Below, piece by piece: positions 46,637 to 56,445 of a stretch of 64,000 nucleotides of DNA (position 1 is its first letter; each line of letters opens with the position of its first letter). Under the pieces are notes generated by a model, which searched no databases, was not told where the DNA came from, and saw nothing but the letters and a program-made list of their open reading frames with translations. The position numbers and the translations under genes are program-made. Origin of the DNA: Ectobius pallidus (taxonomy: Eukaryota > Arthropoda > Insecta > Blattodea > Ectobiidae); the NCBI GenBank assembly GCA_964059195.1, contig CAXKWD010000007.1, forward strand, positions 57,351,163-57,415,162, given 5' to 3'.

Positions 46637-47033
46637 TTATGCATAAAAGCTAAACATGTTGCTGTCCTTCATCAGCCATGTTTGTAAAGCTAATACATTC
46701 CTATATGAACACATTCCCTCTGGAAAACTATGATAGTTACAACTTATGTTAGTTTTAGGAAGACATTTTAAGTTTGGACATTCGTAGTTCATAAGATCTA
46801 CGATTTGAACATCATCTGAAACTATAGTCTTTAAAAAACGCTTTTTAATGCCCTTTACAAGTACAAACATACAGTTTCCCAAATCATTTTGTATTATACC
46901 AGGCATATTCTCGTATTTCTCTACACCTAACTCGTAGTGCAGTCCATGATAATATTGTTCAAGAAAATGTTTAATACCATTGTCCACAACACAGTCTGTT
47001 GGAGGTTCGAATAACAGATGAAACACACGAGCG

Positions 47034-47114
<81 letters not shown>

Positions 47115-47184
47115 AGATCAACTGAAGCATATTCTTTCAGTATGAAATTGTTTGTACTCTGTTCATAATATCCTTGCAAATCAA
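46637..47184 (-). CDS. Polinton-associated protein with poly-threonine insert, unknown function
   Basis: Minus-strand ORF. A likely acceptor (gctttcatcag on the minus strand, AG at 47186-47185) precedes the frame, so an upstream exon is probable and the start is uncertain. After a short N-terminus comes 27 consecutive Thr codons from a GTA/TAC microsatellite, then ~130 residues with clear homology to the loop protein at 14495. Shared features are GIIQxD, VKG, IVS-DxxIxDL, CPNLKCLP and regular cysteines. The C-terminal part is intact. Not recognised by family. Confidence 0.55.
47034..47114 (-). repeat. (GTA)27 microsatellite, in-frame in a coding region
   Basis: 27 perfect trinucleotide units, read on the minus strand as Thr codons inside the ORF at 46637-47184. 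Length is a multiple of three, so the frame is preserved. Confidence 0.95.
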
Positions 47185-47429
47185 CTGATGAAAGCAAAAC
47201 AATAAATAATTAATTAATTACCTATAGTTATAGGTCTCAGGAATCATACCTTCAATATATTCATTACAGTGTACTCCTAAATATATAAGCAGTGTATTAG
47301 CAGATGAAATAACTGAACCTTACCCTACAATACAATCTTAACTTGTTCATTACATCAACACATTCACTTGAGTATATTACCTAATGAAAAGTAATAAACA
47401 TTTATATTCTTTGACGTAGAAACAGGTAA

Positions 47430-47755
47430 CTAGGCATTAACCAATGATAGGTTATATGCCTTCGAATTAGGGAAAGTCCCTTTATAAATTAGATTAACGG
47501 TAGTTTCACCACTGTTTATTCCACTGATGTCTTTAACCCCAAACACATCTGTATACTTTCTGGGTAGGAATACCGATAACAGATCCATACTCTCACTATT
47601 TCGAATATGAAACAACACACACCGTCCATATTTTGTTTCCTTTATAACTCCATATAGGCTAAAATATTGTAAGGGACGTTCTGTACAAGCTCAGAAATAC
47701 CTACGCACCTAGGCAAGGACGATGAGGAAGAAAACTTCTCAACTAGACTTGCCAT
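47430..47755 (-). pseudogene. Small Polinton protein with one frameshift
   Basis: ATG at 47755 (minus) lies directly after a strong acceptor (tgttttttacag). The frame runs ~37 codons, then a single-nucleotide shift near 47650 leads into the frame that ends at 47430 (HIRNSESMDLLSVFLPRKYTD...). Alternating hydrophobic residues suggest a small beta-rich, possibly OB-fold-like domain; this is impression only. Its TATA box and 5' exon are at 47853-47950, so it forms a divergent pair with the polymerase gene. Confidence 0.5.
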
Positions 47756-47852
47756 CTGTAAAAAACAAGAACGAAGTCTGATTAACTACTTTAATAATAA
47801 TAATAATAAAGGTACCACAATATGAAATAAAATACATTAGATGTAGTCTTAC

Positions 47853-47950
47853 CTTATAAGGGTTTTAAAGCAGATGAAGGTCGACGACTGAACAACTGTA
47901 GAAACTATTACACAATTAACATGACCCTGTAAAATACATGTCTTTTATAC
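47853..47950 (-). promoter_or_regulatory. Minus-strand TATA promoter and 5' exon
   Basis: On the minus strand TATAAAAG (plus 47942-47949) is followed ~90 bp later by a splice donor (ataag|gtaaga, plus 47852-47851). A 97-bp intron ends at the acceptor just before ATG 47755. Mirrors the plus-strand arrangement at 48369. Confidence 0.65.
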
Positions 47951-48334
47951 AAAACCTCCTAGCAACACTATGACGTAGTTTAGGTATCTGGGTTTTTCCA
48001 TTAGGATGATGTAACAAAGACCTTGAGATATCGTTAAGTAAGTAAACAAGTAAGACGAACACAGCAAAATACGATAACAAAACTCTCCGAGCAACACGAT
48101 GACGTAGGTTTGGTATCTGGATTTTCTCCATTAGGATGATGTAACAAAGACCTTGAGATATCGTTAAGTAAGTAAACAAGTAAGACGAACAGAGCAAAAT
48201 ACGATAACAAAACTCTCCTAGCAACACTATGACGTAGTTTAGGTATCTGGGTTTTCCCATTAGGATGATGTAACAAAGACCTTGAGATATCGTTAAGTAA
48301 GTAAACAAGTAAGACGAACACAGCAAAAATACGT
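47951..48334. repeat. Three-copy tandem repeat (~128-130 bp) between two divergent promoters
   Basis: Units start at 47951, 48079 and 48209. Each contains agcaacac(t/g)atgacgtag and gatatcgttaagtaag. tgacgta resembles a CREB/ATF-type site. The array ends just before the two TATA boxes on either side. The ORF-like openings across it on the minus strand are repeat artefacts. Confidence 0.85.
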
Positions 48335-48368
48335 TACATACCTTAAAAAAACACATTTCCACAGCTAC

Positions 48369-48542
48369 TATAAATAGATCCACCTTGCTTTCTCTTCACA
48401 GTCTTGCAAAACGCATTCTACAGATAAGGTGAGTGATAGTGTGTTTTTAAATTAGCATATATTACACTGTAACATACACGATAATTTCTACTTTGTTTTT
48501 ATTTTACAGGTTCAATATTTGTAGTGTTGTAAAAGATTTGAA
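48369..48542 (+). promoter_or_regulatory. TATA promoter, 5' exon and intron of polymerase B
   Basis: TATAAATA at 48369-48376, an initiator-like ttcacagtc ~25 bp on, donor ataag|gtgagt (GT at 48429-48430), an 81-bp intron, and acceptor tttttattttacag (AG at 48508-48509). The ATG of polB is at 48543. All elements are spaced as in a normal Pol II gene. Confidence 0.75.
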
Positions 48543-51500
48543 ATGTCTGCCCCTGTATATACTATCTCGTCGGAATCAGAAAACGAGATGGACACTATTA
48601 CGATAATCGATTCCGAACCTGAGATTTACACAGTGTCAAGTTCGGAATCGGATAACGGTATAGAAACTGTCACGTTGTCAGATTCCGACGTAGTTGAATC
48701 CGATGAAGATGAAGAACTAGCTTCAGACAATTAATTAGATGTATTGAATGAAAACGAGGAGGAACATGTACCTGTAGCGTCGACGTCACGTAATACGGGC
48801 GAAAACGCTACGGGAAACGTCCCTACCTTGTTTTCAATCCTTGAAAGTAGTCGTAAAGACTATAAGCGATTTAATTCCGTTGGTCTGCAGCTAGTGATAC
48901 AGTTCAAAGAACCAGGTGCGAATGCAGGACCCAACCCATTTGAACGTTCTCTCAAACAGGCAATAGACCATGCTTTAGTAGAAGCGAGAGACCTAGATAT
49001 GGTTGGCATTTCGATTTCCAACCAGGAAAACGAAATGGATAAGCCTATCGGTCTCTCGTACAGGCGTAAAGATCAAGTCAGTCTGGAAGTCATTAGCAGC
49101 GTTGTCCAGAAAGTATGCCAATCGAACGCTCGCTTTAATGCCACCGACCGTTTTCGTCTGGTTGTGGACATTGTCCATATGCCAAGCGGAAACGGGCGAG
49201 ATAGAGGTATACCCACGAAGGGGCGTACGATTGGCGTACTTGCCCATTTGAAGACAAGCGTATTGGAGGTTATGGCAGTCGTGAAGTGTTTAGCATTCGC
49301 TATAATAATCGCTATTGCTAGAGCTAGTGATCGTAAAAAGTATACATCCTACATTAAACACATGACGAGCAAAAAACTCCAAGCAGAGGTGGATGACTTG
49401 ATCAGAGATTCAGGTGTCGATCTCTCGCAAGGGGGAGGTATCCCTGAGCTGGAGAAGATTCAGGCCTATCTCAAGGATTCATATAGACTAGTTGTGTATA
49501 GCGGATTTAATCTTGACTCCATTATTTACGACGGTGGTAATGTAGGGAAACAAATACTTTATTTACTGTACGACCCCGACACCCTACATTACCATACCAT
49601 AGTGAACTTGACCGCTGCAATGGCTACACGTTTCATTTGTCGAGGATGTCATAATGGGTTCCGTAACGGTGCGCAACATTCCTGCCATTACGTCTGCTTT
49701 TGCTGTAGATCGGTACCTCCTTGCGACCCTACCAAGGACGTGGTGATTTGTAATGAATGCCGTAGAGATTTCCGCGGACAGGCATGTTTCGATAATCATA
49801 AGCGCACCAAGATTCAAGGGCGCACTGTATGCATGGGTCTGCAGAAATGTTTAAACTGTGGAAAGTTTAAAACATTTCAGCAGAAACATGAATGTTTCAA
49901 AATTTATTGTAGCGTATGTAAAAGTTTTCAAGCAGAGACAGGACACGATTGTTACACGGCGCCTCTGAAAGAGACTAGGAGTTCAAATAGGGTTATGTAT
50001 GTCCAGTACGACGCGGAGACAACACAAGATACCCGTATTAAAGACAATACCTTTCAATACGTCCCTAATCCGATTTGTGCACAACAATCTTGTTCACTCT
50101 GCGAGACGTCCAAGGACGAAGAGTGTGCAAGATGCGGAAAACGCAGTCATTCTTTCTGGGAAGATCCCGTCCGTGGTTTCATGGACTATCTGAGAATGGA
50201 TAGAGCGTTTGATAAGATTATCGTCATTGCTCACAACGCCAGAGCGTTCGACCACCAATTCATTCTCGAGTACGCTATTAGGCAAAAGTGGGTTCCCGGC
50301 TTGGTTATGTCTGGATGCAAGATTCTTTGCATGAAGCTCGAGCATCTCGTCTTTCTAGACAGCTTGAATTTCATTCCGCTGCCTCTGCGTAGTTTCCCCA
50401 AGACCTTTGATCTCAAAGATGCCGTTAAGGGTTATTTTCCTCATCTTCAAAACACGGCGGAGAACTTGGATAAGGTTTACCCCCGTCATCCAGATCGAGA
50501 GCTTTACGGGCCCGACACCATGTCTGTGAAAGACAGAGAGGCATTTATGACATTTACGGGACCGTTAAGGATCTTCCTTTCAATACACGTGTAGAGCTCG
50601 AAAGGTATTGCCAGGCCTATGTTACGGTGTTGAGAGAAGCCTGTACTCTCTTTAAATCCCTTTTCAAACAGATTGCCAACATTGAGATTTTCCTTGAGGC
50701 AATCACTATTGCATCGGCCTGTAATAGAATCTTTAGATAGATGTTTCTAAAACCTCAAACCATTGACATTGCTCCCTCCTGCGGCTATAGAAAAGCAGAC
50801 AGGCATTCCCGGAAATCCTTGATGTGGCTTATCCACGAAGCCCGGGAGAGGAACGTCATCATACGTCATGCAAGTAACGGACGCGAGGTACGGCTTCCCG
50901 AATTTCCCCAATGGAAGGTGGACGGTTCCTGCGAAGAAACAGGAGAGGTTTTCGAATTTCTCGGGTGTTATTATCACGGATGTCTCTGTCAGCCAAACAG
51001 AGACGTACCCGTGATGGATTCTTCAGAATCCCTTGCTGAGAGGTAAGAAAACACCATGGGCCGATTGGACATGATCCGATCAAAGGGTTATACCGTCCAC
51101 GTGATGTGGGAATGCAAGTTCGACGTTGTTCTCGAACGCTTCCCTGCACTGAGAGACGATCCTTTGATCGGAGATGTCCTGTTGGTCCTTAGGGACTCTG
51201 TCTACGGAGGACGTACCGAAGCCATGCGTCTTTACCATAAGGCGGATGTGACGAAAAACGAAAAAATCCTGTACAGCGATATCATGTCATTATATCCATC
51301 CGTATGTAAATATAACAAGTTTCCTGTAGGTCACCCCACTGTTCACGTTAGTGACCAGTGTACAGATACGAATAACATGTTGAAGAAAGAGGGCCTCGTA
51401 AAATATACAGTCCTGCCACCGCAAGAGCTCTACCATTCCGTTTTACCTTTCAGGTGGAATGGTAGGCTCTTGTTTCCCCTTTGCCGCACCTGTGTTTTGA

Positions 51501-52622
51501 CTATGGAACAAGGTAGCTGCAAACATGCGAAAGAGGAAGAGAGAGTTCTCACTGGTACATGGGTAGTGGACGAAGTGAGACTAGCAATAGAAAAAGGATA
51601 TAGAGTGATTGAAATCCACGAATTTCTCGAGTACGGTGTTACGCAGTACTCGCGTGAAACCCATGAGGGAGGGTTATTCGTTGATTATATCAATCTATTC
51701 CTGAAGATTAAGACGGAATCCAGCGGATACCCTGCTTGGGTGAAAACCGAGGCCCAGAAACAGGAATATATCGATTTGTTTTATAAACACGAAGCTGTTA
51801 AGCTAGACCCTGAACAAATCGTTAAGAACGCTGGAAAAAGGACCTTAAGCAAGCTTTGTTTGAATTCTTTTTGGGGCAAACTCATTGAAGATCCAAAGAG
51901 AAGCAAAACAAAGCTTATTAAAGAACCAAAAGAGCTGTACAGGTTCCTCACGACACCGGGAATAGAAATTCAAAGACTGCTTTTTGCTAATGATGAAGTC
52001 GTGTGGGTTCATTGGATCTCTATAGAAGAAGAACAGGTCTCTCTTCCTCATACTAGTGTCCTTCACGGTGCCTATGTAACAACGGGTGGTAGAATGGCCC
52101 TTTATGGCTACCTGGACAATCTGCAACGTAGAGCCTTGTACTACGACACGGACAGCGTAATATACACACAGACACTTGATGATGCTAAAAAGTACACTGT
52201 TAGGCGACATGACTAGTGCACTCATCGACTATGGGGAGGACGCTTACATTTCAGAATGTGCAAGCGGGGGTCCCAAAAATTATGGTTTTAAAGTTACGGT
52301 TCCTAGTAATGACACTGCTTCCACCTCTGTATATAAAGTCAGAGGTATTACTCTTAATTACAAAACGTTGAAGGATGTCAACTTCGACGCCATTAAAACC
52401 ATGGTTTTAAATGGTGATCCTACAGTGACTATCTCTGTGAGAACGGAGAAGAAAATTAAGAGATCGGGCCACAGATCATCTCTGAACCGGAGGATAAGAC
52501 ATACCGACTCTGTTTTCGAAAAAGACGCAGAGTCATCGGAGGGTACGATTCCATGCCCTTCGGGTATAAATAGGGACGGGAGAAGAACAGCGTGTCAGTA
52601 TGGACTCGTCCTCGTCTTTTGA
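48543..52622 (+). pseudogene. polB: Protein-primed DNA polymerase B, broken
   Basis: The frame from 48543 begins with an acidic Ser/Glu/Asp-rich N-terminus. It is cut by TAA at 48732-48734, resumes in frame to 50594, shifts frame near 50565, meets stops at 50738-50740 and 51043-51045, and shifts again near 52190. The order is: N-terminal region; Cys/His clusters (49640-49960); exonuclease motif YDAET (~50010) and a second exonuclease block AHNARAFD (~50228); polymerase motif A DIMSLYPS (~51280); motif B KLCLNSFWG (~51853); motif C YYDTDS (52139-52156). This is the PolB of Polintons. The catalytic motifs look intact although the gene is not. Confidence 0.93.
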
Positions 52623-52759
52623 GTGTTTAGCTATTAGAAAATTAATGGATTATAGAACCCTTATTCATCACACATTTGGAGAGTTGTCGGTATTATCCCC
52701 TGAACTTTAGTGGCATGCGGAGCCGAGAGCATATATTTAGTGTAAACATTACCCTGATT
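52623..52759 (+). other. Spacer between polymerase and ATPase remnants
   Basis: Short stretch without a supported frame. Confidence 0.4.
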
Positions 52760-53110
52760 CTCATGACGACTGCTTTGATGGACCTCCACCTATGATTAAA
52801 CATTGTTATGGCTGTAATACAATTTGACCACCCTTTCTCTGTGATAGTTTCGGGAAAACAACTTTCTGTGTTAAGCTTATTAATAATATGCAACAAATGT
52901 GTAACGTGACTAAGTACGAAAGTATTCTGTGGTGTTTTAGTGAATGTAACGCTGTGCCTCCCCAGACAAACGTGACGTACCACGAAGGTCTTCCTGACTT
53001 TTAACAAGAACAATGTACTAAGCCTAGACTCGTTATTTTTCCCTCGGAGGTTTACGTCCCTGTGAAGGATGAAAAGGATAAAATCCAATTACCATATGTT
53101 ACAAGTTCAT
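52760..53110 (+). pseudogene. Packaging ATPase remnant (FtsK/HerA type)
   Basis: Plus-strand frames contain DGPPPMIKHC, then HPFSVIVSGK, and after a frame change at the P-loop (~52850) GKTTFCVKLINNM and a CFSECNAVPP block. The order fits the Polinton genome-packaging ATPase N-terminal half with a damaged Walker A loop. The rest of the gene is missing. The minus-strand opening 52693-53088 is a shadow of this. Confidence 0.6.
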
Positions 53111-53132
53111 AAAAAGGCAACTCCCAAGGTAT

Positions 53133-53380
53133 GAAACGTTATTCTAAAGAGTGCAAACAAAGACCAGATACTTGCTATTATAGATTGTGTTCTTAATGCT
53201 TTGAACAGTCAGTGTAAATTATCTTCGTGTTCCAAACGTAAACTGTTTAAACATAAACATTCCTTAAGACATCTTGTAGATAGGAACGTATCCTTGTCTA
53301 GGAAAAAGAAAACTTTGGTACAGAAAGGAGGATTTTTAATTCCTCTCTTGTCGTCCCTGGGATCGTCTTGGGATCTTTAA
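53133..53380 (+). CDS. Small basic Polinton protein
   Basis: A plus-strand frame of ~80 codons with no ATG in frame ends at TAA 53378-53380. It has a helical N-terminal part, a Lys/Arg/His-rich middle (KRKLFKHKHSLRHL) and a conserved-looking end with KKTLVQKGGFL and a hydrophobic tail. Small basic proteins with this ending occur next to the 205-aa-type protein in Polinton/adintovirus elements and have been compared with adenovirus core or minor proteins. The likely ATG at 53130 is in another frame, so the start may be damaged. Confidence 0.5.
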
Positions 53381-53384
53381 CATA

Positions 53385-54002
53385 ATGTTACAGAAAATGT
53401 TTCTGCTTCGTGCTAAAGAGTACAAGCGTTTAAAACGTTGTTTCGAAGGTTCAAACCCGGCAGATATTGTTACGGATCCGTACAAAGAATGGTCTAAAAT
53501 ACGTGAGAGAGAAGATCCTATATTCAGGAGAAAACAGAACAGATTACTTGAACAAGTCTTAGCTGAATCCAGGAAAAGAGTGAGAGATTTATCACCCGAT
53601 GACGAAGCTAAACGTAACGTCATAGGTGATGTAGCAGGTAAATATTTATCGGCTTATGTAACATCGCCAAAGATTGTAGACACACAGTTTGGAATCTATA
53701 AAAATAAGGAGACGGGAGAGTACATGATAGGTAATTCTAAAGTTCAATTGTTAAACAATAGTTTGATCGTTAAAGGTATAAAATACGATGCGAGTGCAGG
53801 TTTATGGGAGTTGCTTACTAGGAAGAAGGCTGATATGAATCTTGTTACGCAGGAAGACCTCGACACGTACAAAGCCATTTTAACTAGGACCGAAGGACAT
53901 AACAGCATCGATATTAAAACCGCTAGAACAGTTAAATACAAACAAATCATTTCTAAATTATTTCCATCGAGAGAGCTTAGTACCTATAAACAACGGAGAT
54001 GA
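53385..54002 (+). CDS. Conserved Polinton protein, intact, 205 aa
   Basis: Uninterrupted ORF. The N-terminal half is highly charged and helical (AKEYKRLKRC, RKQNRLLEQVLAESRKR). The C-terminal half contains a compact block (VKGIKYDASAGLWELLTRK, DLDTYKAILTRT, YKQIISKLF) that I recognise as recurring in Polinton-type elements of invertebrates; I believe it is catalogued as DUF8207 but could not check. A role as a minor virion protein is plausible but unproven. Its stop overlaps the start codon of the next ORF (ATGA at 53999-54002). Confidence 0.65.
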   Translation: MLQKMFLLRAKEYKRLKRCFEGSNPADIVTDPYKEWSKIREREDPIFRRKQNRLLEQVLAESRKRVRDLSPDDEAKRNVIGDVAGKYLSAYVTSPKIVDTQFGIYKNKETGEYMIGNSKVQLLNNSLIVKGIKYDASAGLWELLTRKKADMNLVTQEDLDTYKAILTRTEGHNSIDIKTARTVKYKQIISKLFPSRELSTYKQRR

Positions 54003-54290
54003 AGAAAACATTACACAAGCTGTATTACGACCCTGAGGCATCAACGGGTTTTTCCACTATTGTTAAACTTTCACAAGCGTGTTCCATTACAGATAAAAAT
54101 ATCGAGCAATGGTTAATTGAGCAATATGTTTACTCCTTACATAAACCCTCAGGAGAAGTTTTCTAGGAATCCGTATTCTGTAAATAACCTTTACGACATG
54201 TTTGAACTTGATCTAGGCTATGTACAAAGCATTGCAAAACATAATGACAACGCTAGAACCGATATGGGTAATGTACGTCAGGAAGATTAA
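53999..54290 (+). pseudogene. Retroviral-type integrase remnant
   Basis: ATG 53999 overlaps the previous stop. The first ~55 codons (LYYDPEAS..., QWLIEQYVYSLHKP) resemble the N-terminus of Polinton integrases. A frameshift near 54160 follows. The shifted frame (NLYDMFELDLGYVQSIAKHND) resembles the beginning of the catalytic core and is cut off at a stop at 54288-54290. The remainder of the DDE core and chromodomain is absent, apparently deleted together with the front of the next gene. Confidence 0.65.
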
Positions 54291-54900
54291 AGCTTCGCCT
54301 ACCATTCTGCTAGCACACATTAAAACTCTGAAGAAAGGTCATAATGTTCACTACCCTATCACAAGAGTGGATTTGAAAACCTTTACGTTTAGTTCAAGAG
54401 CTAGTTCTATTTCTATAGATAACGCATACATTGGTACTCTACCTAAGCGTCTTCTATTCTCGATGGTGAAAAATTCTTCTTTCTCCGGCACAGTGGAGTC
54501 CAATCCCTACGAGTTTCGACATTTTGCTTTGAGTTCTTTTGCTTTGTACGTCAACGGTCAACAGGTTCCATCGGAAGGATTACACATGTCCACAGATCAT
54601 AAAAAGACTACTACTCTAGCTTACGATACACTTTTTAAAGGTTCGGGGATCTATCACAGCAATAGCGGGATGCTAATCACTCACGACATGTATATAAATG
54701 GGTATTTTACACTGATGTATGATCTTGCGCCTGATGTTTCTGCATCGCATGGTCATAGAAGCTTGCCATGTAGCGGGAACATTAGATTAGAAGCAAAGTT
54801 CGATAAGGCTTTAAATCAAGCCATCACTTGTATCCTCTACTCTGAATACGATAATTGTATAGAAATCACTAAAGATAGAAAGGTGATTACGGATTTTTAG
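54220..54900 (+). pseudogene. Polinton capsid-like protein, C-terminal fragment
   Basis: The open frame starts in out-of-frame integrase sequence. The recognisable part runs from ~54300 to the stop at 54900, with beta-strand-rich segments (KTFTFSSRASSI, NPYEFRHFALSSFALYVNGQQV, GNIRLEAKFDKAL, CILYSEYDNCIEI). This matches the C-terminal half of the invertebrate family often labelled F54H12.2-like, a Polinton virion (jelly-roll-type) protein. The N-terminal half is missing, consistent with a deletion fusing it to the integrase remnant. Confidence 0.6.
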
Positions 54901-54904
54901 AATC

Positions 54905-55444
54905 ATGGACAGTAATCAAATAAACCATGCATTACGTCATGTACAAACATTCGATGGGGTTTACCCTAGCGATATGTTACCTCGTGTTGTAACGCATAAA
55001 CCTAAGACAAATATCATTAATTTTGATCCTCATTCGTCACCTGGTTCTCATTGGGTTGCCGTGCTTTTCAAAAATCAATATTTTGCCTACTACTTTGATT
55101 CTTATGGTCTACCACCCATCATTCCTGGGATATCTAAATTTATAAATCAAAACTCAATTCAATGGCTATACAACACTCAAAGACTACAAGGACTGACAAC
55201 GGCTGTATGTGGACATTATGTCTGCTTGTTCATATACTTCATGAGTAAAGGATGGATGATGCAGGAGTTTGTAAACATGTTTACTACATCACCGGACATA
55301 GAGGTCGTCCGCATCTTCCACAATATCCTAGGATCTCTGTGTGGGACGAGGAAAGGAGGAGGAGGCCAGAGATGTTTTCCAGGTGATATGCAATGTAAGT
55401 ATTTAACAACAACAACAGGGATTTATTTCCAGATTAGAAAGTAG
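54905..55444 (+). CDS. Adenain-type cysteine protease, intact, 179 aa
   Basis: Complete ORF four bases after the capsid fragment. The catalytic triad is in family order: His49 (GSHWVAV), Asp65 (YYFDSYG), a Gln upstream of the nucleophile (RLQGL, ~95), Cys102 (VCGHYVC). Length fits adenovirus/Polinton maturation proteases of the Ulp1-like fold, which process virion proteins. It is the best-preserved core Polinton gene here. The last ~30 residues after the helix (RKGGGGQRCF...) are low-complexity. Confidence 0.88.
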   Translation: MDSNQINHALRHVQTFDGVYPSDMLPRVVTHKPKTNIINFDPHSSPGSHWVAVLFKNQYFAYYFDSYGLPPIIPGISKFINQNSIQWLYNTQRLQGLTTAVCGHYVCLFIYFMSKGWMMQEFVNMFTTSPDIEVVRIFHNILGSLCGTRKGGGGQRCFPGDMQCKYLTTTTGIYFQIRK

Positions 55445-55569
55445 TTTACACACATGTTAAAACCTGTATTTATTGATTTCAGAATGAAAGCAAGTCGATT
55501 TCTTTGGACTAGCTCAGTTTCGCTGCAGTGTCTGGAACGAGAGGTTCTCCTCATCCTAGATCCAACGAG

Positions 55570-56109
55570 ATGTCTTCGTCAGAGATGAGCAAGAGCAAGA
55601 CCAAATGTAAAAAGGTATGTATTATATATTTGTTACTCTAGATTTCTTACACGTATTGTTTGTTTCAGGTTTCATCATCAAACTCTGTATGAAAATAGAT
55701 TTCTTACGAGTATTGTTTGTTTGTTTGTTTCAGGTTCCATCGTCATCAGGCTCTGATAAAGAAACAGAAAACGGTCGACAAGGTGGTGAAGGAAGCTGTG
55801 ACAACAACAACGAGAGTTGCTCCTTCGGTATTAGCACGCAGATTCTATTTCCTCAACAGCAGAAAGGACCGGTACATCAGTTTTGGATTCTACTCCTTTA
55901 TGGATTATATTGGGTGTGCCGAGATTGGAACTTCAAACGGTGCTTGTGTTATTTTGTCGCCCTACCCACTGTCTTCGTTCTTGTTACTATATAAACAACG
56001 TTCTTGTTACTATATAAACAACAAACAAAGTGTTCCTGCAAGTTTTGATATTCTGTCTTTATTAGACATGGTTACCGATGAAATAAATCATCCAGCTCTA
56101 TTACTGTGA
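55570..56109 (+). CDS. Putative two-exon Polinton gene with duplicated acceptor
   Basis: Exon 1: ATG 55570 to a donor at 55615 (aaaaag|gtatgt), Ser/Lys-rich. Two near-identical acceptor segments follow (ttgtttcag, AG ending 55669 and 55733), part of a ~65-bp tandem duplication. The phase-0 exon from 55734 reads a Ser/Gly/Asn-rich stretch and stops at 55994. An overlapping frame (55717-56109) looks more protein-like (FYFLNSRKDRYISFGFYSF..., GACVILSPYP), so a one-base shift may have occurred or a different acceptor may be used. A 23-bp tandem duplication (ttcttgttactatataaacaac) is at 55978-56023. Not recognised. Confidence 0.4.
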
Positions 56110-56143
56110 AGCCATTTGTATATACACATTATATCATAGGAGC

Positions 56144-56177
56144 GTGACAACCTTATTATACAGAATAAGGTTGTGAC
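56144..56177. terminator. Stem-loop after the last Polinton gene
   Basis: gtgacaaccttatt and its inverted copy aataaggttgtgac form a 14-bp stem with one mismatch and a 6-nt loop, ~35 bp after the stop at 56109. It may act in RNA 3'-end formation or be a remnant of another repeat. Confidence 0.45.
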
Positions 56178-56212
56178 GTTCTGAAATGAAACTATAACCT
56201 TAACCATTTCCT

Positions 56213-56317
56213 ATTCCTTACATAGTCATTTTCACTTAGTTGATAGTAATAGTAACAGTGTTCATCTGGAAGAAGAAAGGATGCTGAAAGGAAGAAGAAT
56301 TGTTTATGTAAGTATAA
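56213..56317 (+). promoter_or_regulatory. Exon-like motif with splice donor, shared with the fold-back element
   Basis: Same organisation as 16271-16385: attccttacatagtcat, cacttag(t)tgatagta, a purine-rich agaagaa segment with an ATG, then donor ttat|gtaagtataaac (GT at 56308-56309). It reads toward the right end of the element. Conservation between two diverged elements is the evidence. Confidence 0.5.
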
Positions 56318-56445
56318 ACCTATTTTATCTTTTCATAACTAGGTAATGGTATTCATGGGCCCTTGCACAATATTGTACGTATGTCAATATTACACTATCT
56401 AGCCATATGGCCTAAGGGTATAAACGAAGGACAGGTTTCTAGACA

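Noticed and set aside
47916..48383. Minus-strand 155-aa and 95-aa ORFs with internal repeats
   Set aside because: They are translations of the ~128-bp tandem DNA repeat; two overlapping frames are equally open, as expected for an artefact.
52693..53088. Minus-strand 131-aa ORF
   Set aside because: The plus strand here reads as ATPase remnant, so this is a shadow.
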